Part shown: positions 23,617 through 28,509 of the stretch, piece after piece
How the letters are laid out: each line of letters starts with the position of its first letter
Numbering within the stretch: the first letter of the stretch is position 1
Assembly (NCBI GenBank): GCA_020024475.1
Contig: JAHHTS010000030.1
Coordinates: 1-28,509 of the forward strand
Origin: Oscillospiraceae bacterium
GTDB lineage: Bacteria; Bacillota; Clostridia; Oscillospirales; Ruminococcaceae
DNA length: 28,509 nucleotides
Direction of reading: 5' to 3'
Notes under the pieces: model-generated
The model's input: only the letters and a program-made list of their open reading frames with translations
What the model was told of the DNA's origin: nothing
Database searches by the model: none
Position numbers and translations under genes: made by a program

Positions 23617-23666
23617 TTCTACATAATTCTACAACATTCTTTCTTTAATTATGCTAAAAAAAGTAG

Positions 23667-23672
23667 TATAAT
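23667..23672 (+). promoter_or_regulatory. Possible -10 box of the degV gene
   Basis: TATAAT lies 24 bases before the DegV start codon; the -35 at 17 bases, TTTAAT, is weak. tdk has no visible terminator, so readthrough may also reach this gene. Confidence 0.4.
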
Positions 23673-23695
23673 CATATTAGAAAGGATGTTTTTTT

Positions 23696-24535
23696 ATGAA
23701 ATGGAATATTATATGTGATTCATCCTGTGATGCATATACCCTAGATAATTTATCCCAGGATACAAATTTTTCAATTGCACCATTAAAAATAATCGTAGGC
23801 GATAAAGAATTTATAGACAACGAAACACTAAATACCAAAGAACTAATCCGAACTATAGAGAACCATAAGGGTGCCACTTCAACAGCTTGCCCTTCACCTT
23901 TTGATTGGATGACAGAGTTTGAAAAAGCAGATTATAGTATTGCTATATGTATTTCTAGTCATCTTAGTGGTTCATATAATTCAGCAGTTACTGCAAAAGA
24001 TATGGTTGCAGAACGTTTTCCTAATAAAAAAATATATGTTATAGACTCTCGTTCGACTAGTGGAAGCATGATACTTCTTGCTCAAAAAGTAAACTCGCTT
24101 ATAAGTGATGGAAAAACTTTTGAAGAAATAGTAAATGAAATCGAACAATACAATAACACTATGCAACTTACATTCTGCCTTTCAAATTATTCAAATTTAG
24201 TTAAAACTGGTAGAATGAGTTCTTTTACAGGTGCTATGGCTAGTGCTTTGGGTATTCGTGTTGTATCAATGAAAAGCCCTACTGGAGAAATCCGTGTGCT
24301 TTCCAAACAAAGAGGAGATAACGCCACTCATAGATACATTGTAAATCAAATGGCTGGACTTAAAAATCTAAGTGACTGTCATATTATAATAAGTCATTGT
24401 CAAAATGTTAATGGTGCACATAAAATTAAAAACTTACTTAATGAAATGTATAATGCAGTGAATGTTGATATTATCGAAACTCGTGGACTTTGCACGTTCT
24501 ATGCTAATACCGGCGGTATCATAATTTCATATTGA
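23696..24535 (+). CDS. DegV family fatty acid-binding protein
   Basis: 279 residues. DegV/FakB-type proteins bind a fatty acid and present it to the FakA kinase for phosphorylation, feeding exogenous fatty acids into lipid synthesis. Visible motifs: CDSSCDAY near the N-terminus, TACPSPFDW, ICISSHLSGSYNSAV, VIDSRSTSGS and the later GRMSSFTGAMASALGI. AAAGGATG lies before the ATG. No fakA is in this window. Which lipid it binds cannot be read from sequence. Confidence 0.93.
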   Translation: MKWNIICDSSCDAYTLDNLSQDTNFSIAPLKIIVGDKEFIDNETLNTKELIRTIENHKGATSTACPSPFDWMTEFEKADYSIAICISSHLSGSYNSAVTAKDMVAERFPNKKIYVIDSRSTSGSMILLAQKVNSLISDGKTFEEIVNEIEQYNNTMQLTFCLSNYSNLVKTGRMSSFTGAMASALGIRVVSMKSPTGEIRVLSKQRGDNATHRYIVNQMAGLKNLSDCHIIISHCQNVNGAHKIKNLLNEMYNAVNVDIIETRGLCTFYANTGGIIISY

Positions 24536-24554
24536 GATTTATAATTTAAATGCA

Positions 24555-24582
24555 AAAAAGGGCGAAAATTTTCGCCCTTTTT
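24555..24582. terminator. Bidirectional terminator between degV and fumarase genes
   Basis: A perfect 28-base palindrome with core GGGCGAAAATTTTCGCCC, A's on the left and T's on the right, between converging genes; it can end transcripts from both sides. Confidence 0.92.
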
Positions 24583-24591
24583 GTTTTTATG

Positions 24592-25152
24592 TTATTTTTT
24601 ACTTTTTAAATAATTTTCTCTACCAGTTAAATAAAGATTTTCTCCATAACTGTCAATTATAACAGTAAGCGGCATATTTTCAACTTCTAATTTACGAAGT
24701 GCTTCTGCACCCAAATCTTCATAAGCAATAATTTCTGATTTTTTTACACACTGTGATAATAGTGCACCCGCACCACCAATAGCTCCAAAATAAACAGCGC
24801 CATGTTCTTTCATAGCATTTACAACATCATCATTACGTTTTCCCTTACCTATCATACCTGTAAGTCCACATTCACTAATAAGATAAGGCGAATATGCATC
24901 CATACGATAGCTAGTTGTTGGTCCACAAGAACCTAGTGCCTGACCTGGTTTTGCTGGTGTAGGACCAACAAAATATATTATTGCATCTTTTAAATCTACA
25001 GGAAGGGATTCCCCTTTTTTAGATGTTTCAACAAGCCTTTTATGCCCTGCATCGCGACTTGTATATATTGTTCCTGTAAGAAAAACTTCATCACCACTAT
25101 GAAGATCTATAACTTTTTCTTTAGTCAATGGTGTAGTAATATACTTTTTCAT
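24592..25152 (-). CDS. Fumarate hydratase, beta subunit (class I, two-subunit)
   Basis: 186 residues, corresponding to the C-terminal domain of class I Fe-S fumarase (FumA) or to TtdB of L-tartrate dehydratase. Motifs: GTIYTSRDAGHKRL, FVGPTPAKPGQALGSCGPTTSYRMD, GLTGMIGKGKR and GAVYFGAIGGAGALLSQCVK. With the alpha subunit it interconverts fumarate and malate. An in-frame TTG at 25158 overlaps the alpha stop, but the AAGGAG at 25161-25166 is 8 bases before the ATG at 25152 and only 2 bases from the TTG, so ATG is chosen. Fumarase is preferred over tartrate dehydratase by lack of any tartrate genes, but the two are close relatives. Confidence 0.9.
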   Translation of the reverse strand: MKKYITTPLTKEKVIDLHSGDEVFLTGTIYTSRDAGHKRLVETSKKGESLPVDLKDAIIYFVGPTPAKPGQALGSCGPTTSYRMDAYSPYLISECGLTGMIGKGKRNDDVVNAMKEHGAVYFGAIGGAGALLSQCVKKSEIIAYEDLGAEALRKLEVENMPLTVIIDSYGENLYLTGRENYLKSKK

Positions 25153-25154
25153 AA

Positions 25155-25994
25155 TCAAATCTCCTTTGACTTATGTCTTGTTGCATGACAATTTATATTT
25201 ACAGCGCAAGGAAGCCCTGCTATATGAGTAGGCATTGTTAAAATATTCACGCCGAGAGCTGTTGTTTTACCGCCAAAACCTTGAGGGCCTATTCCTAAAT
25301 GATTAATTTCTTCCAGAAGTTCTTTTTCAAGTTCTGCATAAAATGGATCTGGGTTACTTTCATCCACATTTTTAAGTAAAGCTTTTTTTGCCATAAGTGC
25401 TGCTTTATCAAAAGTACCGCCAATGCCTACGCCAACTACGATTGGCGGACATGGGTTAGGACCAGCATTAAAAACTGTATCAATAACAAACTTTTTAACT
25501 CCTTCAATACCATCGGCAGGAACAAGCATTTTAATTGCCGACATATTTTCACTACCAAAACCTTTAGGTGCAACTGTAATTTTAAATCCATCGCCATCTA
25601 CAATATCATAATAAATCATTGCAGGCGTATTATCATTTGTATTTACTCTACGAAGTGGATCAGCGACACAGCTTTTGCGAAGAAAGCCATCATGATATCC
25701 TTGACGCACTCCTTCATTGATTGCATCTTCGATATTACCTTCTACATAAACTTCCTGACCTATTTCAATAAATACACAAGCTAAGCCTGTATCTTGGCAA
25801 ATCGCTACTTTATTTTTTTCTGCTATTTTGTAATTTTCTACTAGCAGTTCTAATGTATTTTTTGCTGGTTCATAATCCTCATTTTTTATTGCGAAATCAA
25901 TAGCTCCGCATACATCTTTTGGCAAACGTACATTTGCATCAATACACAGTTCCCTTACTGCTTTTGTAATTTCAGCCCGCTGAATTTTTCTCAT
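25155..25994 (-). CDS. Fumarate hydratase, alpha subunit (class I, two-subunit)
   Basis: 279 residues, with the iron-sulfur half of class I fumarase. Cys66 in ICQDTGLACVF, Cys182 in AGPNPCPPIVVG and Cys269 in NINCHATR fit the three cluster ligands of the class; Cys109 in RKSCVADPLRR is also conserved. GVGIGGTFDKAALMAKKALL and LGIGPQGFGGKTTALGV are typical. A 4Fe-4S cluster labile to oxygen fits an anaerobe. It is the first gene of the pair; the start, ATG at 25994, is preceded by AAAGGATG about 9 bases upstream, and a strong promoter lies in front. Confidence 0.94.
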   Translation of the reverse strand: MRKIQRAEITKAVRELCIDANVRLPKDVCGAIDFAIKNEDYEPAKNTLELLVENYKIAEKNKVAICQDTGLACVFIEIGQEVYVEGNIEDAINEGVRQGYHDGFLRKSCVADPLRRVNTNDNTPAMIYYDIVDGDGFKITVAPKGFGSENMSAIKMLVPADGIEGVKKFVIDTVFNAGPNPCPPIVVGVGIGGTFDKAALMAKKALLKNVDESNPDPFYAELEKELLEEINHLGIGPQGFGGKTTALGVNILTMPTHIAGLPCAVNINCHATRHKSKEI

Positions 25995-26066
25995 TTGTTA
26001 CTTCATCCTTTCTGATAAAATAAATGTTTTCGCTCATTTTTCTTATATATGTAAAGATTTTACTTT

Positions 26067-26095
26067 ATTGTATGCTCAATAATCTAAGTTGTCAA
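26067..26095 (-). promoter_or_regulatory. Promoter of the fumarase genes
   Basis: TTGACA (26095-26090), 17 bases, TACAAT (26072-26067) on the minus strand, about 70 bases before the fumarase alpha start. No Rex box is apparent next to it. Confidence 0.75.
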
Positions 26096-26110
26096 TAGAT
26101 TTACCTTTTA

Positions 26111-26140
26111 TTAGACATTTATATAAAAAAGTTGTATAAT
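26111..26140 (+). promoter_or_regulatory. Promoter of the uridine-kinase-like gene
   Basis: TATAAT (26135-26140) with TTAGAC (26111-26116) 18 bases upstream. The -35 is fair; the region is divergent with the fumarase promoter. Confidence 0.5.
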
Positions 26141-26222
26141 ATATATACATTTTTACAATTTAATTTATTTTTTTCAACTTATTTTTTAGCATTCATATAA
26201 AATTATGAAAGAGGTATAAAAT

Positions 26223-26804
26223 ATGCAAAATAGTATTCTTTATACATTGATTAGCTCTGTTCTGAAAAGAACCGACAAAGACTATGTAATAATTGCTATT
26301 GATGGACCTAGTGGGGCAGGCAAAACTGCTTTTGCTAAATCTATTAAGGAAAATTTTGACTGTAATGTTTTTCACATGGATGACTTTTTCCTAGCACCTG
26401 AAAGAAAAACAGATGAAAGATTATCTACTCCAGGTGGTAATGTGGACTGGGAAAGATTTAACGAGCAGGTTATTGATAAAATAAAAACTGGCGAATCATT
26501 TACTTACGACATATATCACTGTAAGACAAATGACTACGCAACTTCTAAAATTGTAACCCCTAAACGACTTAATATTGTTGAAGGTGTATACGCAATGCAC
26601 CCTGAACTAATAGACAACTATGAATATAAAATTTTCTTTGATGTCTCAAGAGAAAAGCAATTAGATAGAATTCTTAAACGTTCAAGTGAAAAAATGCTAG
26701 AAAGATATGTTAAAGAATGGATTCCATTAGAAGATAAATATTTTGAAGCTTGTAAAAGTAGAAAAATTGCTGATTTTTCTTTTGATACTACAAGAGCATT
26801 CTAA
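26223..26804 (+). CDS. Uridine kinase-like P-loop nucleoside/nucleotide kinase
   Basis: 193 residues. P-loop GPSGAGKT (28-35) in VIIAIDGPSGAGKTAF, followed by VFHMDDFFLAPERK, the substrate-binding region of the uridine kinase/phosphoribulokinase-like family, then the GNVDWERFNE and VEGVYAMHPELIDNYEYKIFFDVSREKQLDRI parts that match lid and base-binding segments. The lid region is short and the ending RTSFDTTRAF-like tail (SFDTTRAF) is typical of the small uridine kinase-like group rather than Udk proper. AAGAGG lies just before the ATG. It is a single gene with a strong terminator; probable role nucleoside salvage. Confidence 0.85.
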   Translation: MQNSILYTLISSVLKRTDKDYVIIAIDGPSGAGKTAFAKSIKENFDCNVFHMDDFFLAPERKTDERLSTPGGNVDWERFNEQVIDKIKTGESFTYDIYHCKTNDYATSKIVTPKRLNIVEGVYAMHPELIDNYEYKIFFDVSREKQLDRILKRSSEKMLERYVKEWIPLEDKYFEACKSRKIADFSFDTTRAF

Positions 26805-26831
26805 AAAAACCGGCTGAAAAGCCGGTTTTTT
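26804..26831. terminator. Bidirectional terminator between kinase and phosphoribosyltransferase genes
   Basis: ACCGGC and GCCGGT with flanking A's and T's form a 10-11 bp stem with a 6-base loop, directly at the stop of the kinase gene and 25 bases from the stop of the convergent phosphoribosyltransferase. Confidence 0.9.
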
Positions 26832-26856
26832 ATTTTGTAAATATAGCAAATTTATG

Positions 26857-27426
26857 TTAACCTACAAAGATTGGTAAGTCCTGGATATAGTAAAGATTTT
26901 CAGCTTCAAAATCAGTTCCTTCACGCAAAACTGCTGCATATCCCACTATTTCTATATCACCAATTATATCTATAAGTGCCTGCATCGCATGGAATGTTCC
27001 ACCAGTTGAAACTACATCGTCCATAAGCAACACCTTTTTCCCACGTAGTTTATTTGCATCTCGAATATCAACAACCATCTTTTGAATTGCCTGAGTTGTA
27101 ATAGATTTAACTTCTGTTTCTATGGCATCAAGCATATATGCTTTTTTACCCTTTCTAAAAACAACAAAATCTTTTTCTCCAAGGTAAGTACAAACGCTCT
27201 GTGCTAAAGGCAAAACTTTTGCCTCTGGACAAACAATATAATCGTAATCAAGGTCTTTTATCTTTTCAGCGAGAACCTTCGCACAATAGTTAGTAAGGTT
27301 TGTGTCTCCAAGCAAAACAAAACTAGCTATATGTAATGTTGGGTGAACTGGTGCAATAACAAGGCGTTCTACTCTGCCTTCCAAATCAATATCATAATAT
27401 GTTTGACCTGTGTATTTAATTTCCAT
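26857..27426 (-). CDS. Purine-type phosphoribosyltransferase (adenine PRT-like)
   Basis: 189 residues, type I phosphoribosyltransferase fold. The PRPP loop is VLLMDDVVSTGGT (132-144), preceded by a region with DYIVCPEAKVLPLAQSVCTYLGE and KAYMLD, as in adenine/xanthine PRTs. The N-terminal hood (MEIKYTGQTYYDIDLEGRVERLVIAPVHPT) is about 20 residues longer than in Apt and is unlike hypoxanthine PRT. Converts a purine base and PRPP to a nucleotide; a member of the broader 'adenine phosphoribosyltransferase-like' group whose base is not fixed. Also possible: a PurR-like regulatory PRT, but no DNA-binding domain is present. Convergent with the uridine-kinase-like gene. Confidence 0.85.
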   Translation of the reverse strand: MEIKYTGQTYYDIDLEGRVERLVIAPVHPTLHIASFVLLGDTNLTNYCAKVLAEKIKDLDYDYIVCPEAKVLPLAQSVCTYLGEKDFVVFRKGKKAYMLDAIETEVKSITTQAIQKMVVDIRDANKLRGKKVLLMDDVVSTGGTFHAMQALIDIIGDIEIVGYAAVLREGTDFEAENLYYIQDLPIFVG

Positions 27427-27515
27427 AAATATCTCCTAAGCTTCTCGGCAAATTAGCCAATACTATATTTGTATATTTAGTATAAACAAAAATATCAGTT
27501 TTTTCAATATTTACT

Positions 27516-27543
27516 TTGATTTTTCATATACTTATTGTATAAT
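27516..27543 (+). promoter_or_regulatory. Promoter of the small membrane protein gene
   Basis: TTGATT (27516-27521), 16 bases, TATAAT (27538-27543), 34 bases before the start codon at 27577. Because the -10 lies inside the nominal upstream extension of the reading frame, the downstream ATG is the real start. Confidence 0.65.
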
Positions 27544-27576
27544 GAACTTATAAAACAATTCAAAAGAGGATTTGCT

Positions 27577-27843
27577 ATGTTTTCATTGATAGCTTTATTA
27601 TCATTATATGTTGGTTCTAAAAATTTGAGAAAAGCTTTTTATTTACGGCCATTTTCACAATGGACTTATATAAATTGGTTATTACTTTTAACTGGGATGA
27701 TACTTATAGTTCTTGGGGTAATATGTGTATATCAATCATTGAAAGACTACAAAGACGCTCAAAAAGAAAAAGAAATTACCCAAAAAGAAGAAAGCGATAA
27801 AAGAAAAAAAGAGTTTTTCTATGACAATGAAGAAACAAATTAA
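27577..27843 (+). CDS. Small membrane protein of unknown function
   Basis: 88 residues when started at ATG 27577, which follows GAGGA by 7 bases; an in-frame ATG at 27535 lies in the promoter. Two hydrophobic segments (about 1-12 and 35-55) are separated by a basic-aromatic stretch (NLRKAFYLRPFSQWTYINW). The C-terminal third is strongly charged (KDAQKEKEITQKEESDKRKKE) and probably coiled coil or disordered, ending DNEETN. Not recognised as a known family. It has its own promoter and terminator and is separate from the following two genes. Confidence 0.6.
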   Translation: MFSLIALLSLYVGSKNLRKAFYLRPFSQWTYINWLLLLTGMILIVLGVICVYQSLKDYKDAQKEKEITQKEESDKRKKEFFYDNEETN

Positions 27844-27851
27844 TAATATAT

Positions 27852-27873
27852 AGAGATGGTTTTTACCATCTCT
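27852..27873 (+). terminator. Terminator of the small membrane protein gene
   Basis: AGAGATGGT and ACCATCTCT form a 9-bp stem around a 4-base T loop, followed by at least six T's, 8 bases past the stop. Confidence 0.88.
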
Positions 27874-27945
27874 TTTTTTAATGAAATATTTTCCATTGTA
27901 AACTAATAGTATTTGCAGATACTAAAGTCAAAGGAGGATAATAAA

Positions 27946-28125
27946 ATGAAAAATAAAAAAGATTTTAAACCTACAAAAGCTATGCTGGCCAAAGATTATC
28001 ACCAACGGCTTCGGGACGAAATGGATGAAGTTATATCTGCAGTAGTATTAAATGAAACTTACTCAGGAAAATTAAATTATGTTCCTGAAAAAAATAACGA
28101 AAGGCATAGATATGAAAAAAAATAA
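27946..28125 (+). CDS. Short protein of unknown function (59 aa)
   Basis: Starts MKNKKDFKPTKAML at ATG 27946, 8 bases after a strong AAGGAGG; an in-frame ATG 11 codons earlier lies before that site. The 59 residues are basic and mostly hydrophilic, with one possible amphipathic helix (HQRLRDEMDEVISAVVLNE). No signal, membrane segment or cysteine cluster. I do not recognise the family. The strong ribosome binding site and position between a terminator and an overlapping gene support it as real. A possible promoter (TTGTAA-N16-GATACT at 27896-27923) precedes it. Confidence 0.6.
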   Translation: MKNKKDFKPTKAMLAKDYHQRLRDEMDEVISAVVLNETYSGKLNYVPEKNNERHRYEKK

Positions 28126-28369
28126 ATATAATTTCCCTCGTTACGCTTCAAATAGCAATAACAGTATATATAACCAATTTGTAAATGATTTTTATTATGA
28201 GGATATCAATTCAAAACATACAGATAATAAAAAAGAAAAAAATAATGAAAATTGGACAAAAAACGGAAGAATAGACTTGTATCATCAAAATAAAGACGGT
28301 GATGTGTTTGAAGAAGATCCATATACTGTTGCACAAAAATTTATTGATAGAACACAATTCCCTTTATAA
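28112..28369 (+). CDS. Short Asn/Tyr/Lys-rich protein of unknown function (85 aa)
   Basis: Starts MKKNKYNFPRYASN at ATG 28112, overlapping the end of the previous gene by 14 bases; AAAGG lies 7 bases upstream. The protein is rich in Asn, Tyr, Lys and Asp, has no hydrophobic segment, and ends in FEEDPYTVAQKFIDRTQFPL, with VAQKFID a possible short helix. No family recognised. An in-frame ATG at 28079 lies in the previous gene and has no ribosome binding site. The pair probably forms one transcript ended at 28387-28417. Confidence 0.55.
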   Translation: MKKNKYNFPRYASNSNNSIYNQFVNDFYYEDINSKHTDNKKEKNNENWTKNGRIDLYHQNKDGDVFEEDPYTVAQKFIDRTQFPL

Positions 28370-28386
28370 ATAAGTAAAATAAATAG

Positions 28387-28417
28387 ATTGAGTATATAAA
28401 AATAATATATACTCAAT
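28387..28417 (+). terminator. Terminator after the two small genes
   Basis: A 12-bp stem (ATTGAGTATATA and TATATACTCAAT) with a 7-base loop, followed by TTATTTTTATTTG. Mostly A/T, so moderate strength. Confidence 0.6.
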
Positions 28418-28509
28418 TTATTTTTATTTGGTTTTAGTAACAAAAATAAATAATTTTGAATATAGTAAATTCAAATTTTAATTTTTGTATAATATATATA
28501 AAACAATAT

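Noticed and set aside
23617..23640. Direct repeat of ATTCTACA after tdk
   Set aside because: Two adjacent short copies in AT-rich sequence without a third unit or a palindrome; too little to call.
1..28509. Search for CRISPR arrays, tRNA, rRNA, transposases, phage genes
   Set aside because: No regularly spaced repeats, no cloverleaf-like or rRNA-like sequence, and no transposase or phage protein was recognised.

Overview
The window is AT-rich (roughly 30% GC by eye) and densely packed with short intergenic gaps, strong Shine-Dalgarno sites and frequent TTG/GTG starts. Gene content points to an anaerobic, Gram-positive member of the Clostridia: the redox repressor Rex, a feoA-feoB locus with a Cys-rich FeoB-associated peptide, a two-subunit iron-sulfur fumarase, a TepA-FtsK/SpoIIIE gene neighbourhood, and a type II thymidine kinase. 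It is ordinary chromosomal housekeeping sequence. I see no phage, insertion sequence, CRISPR array, rRNA or tRNA.

Layout. 1-626 is a gene-poor AT-rich stretch. 627-1751 (-) is a RodA/FtsW-type glycan polymerase. 1903-4095 (+) is a tight operon tsaE-tsaB-rpiB-upp (tRNA t6A modification, pentose phosphate, uracil salvage). 4190-6676 (-) is the ferrous iron locus feoA-feoB-Cys-rich peptide, with two copies of one palindromic operator-like sequence, ahead of feoA and ahead of feoB. 6849-8742 (-) is a GNAT-like gene plus an SLC1-type symporter with unusual binding-site residues. 8831-10093 (-) is a CBS-domain CorC/HlyC-type membrane protein. 10288-11938 (+) is an AI-2E-family permease with an overlapping exported protein of unknown function. 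12051-14482 (-) carries three single genes: a GNAT acetyltransferase, a DNA alkyltransferase and a PLP enzyme of the D-cysteine desulfhydrase/ACC deaminase family. 14718-15098 (+) is an OsmC-like protein.

15301-22242 (-) is a run of five genes in the same direction: tepA, uppP, ftsK/spoIIIE, a YgiQ-type radical SAM protein and a metallo-beta-lactamase-fold lipoprotein. 22376-24535 (+) holds rex, tdk and a DegV lipid-binding protein; rex has a near-consensus promoter with a Rex-box-like sequence at the start site. 24592-25994 (-) is the fumarase pair. 26223-27426 is a convergent pair, a uridine-kinase-like enzyme (+) and a phosphoribosyltransferase (-). 27577-28369 (+) holds three small genes of unknown function.

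I did not find a clearly new multi-gene system. The best leads are the duplicated feo operator with an internal hairpin, the SLC1 symporter that lacks the substrate-side-chain arginine and has His in its cation motif, the Thr substitution in the PLP enzyme, the Cys-rich feo peptide, the small unknown genes at the right end, and a repeat cluster around 12653-12710.
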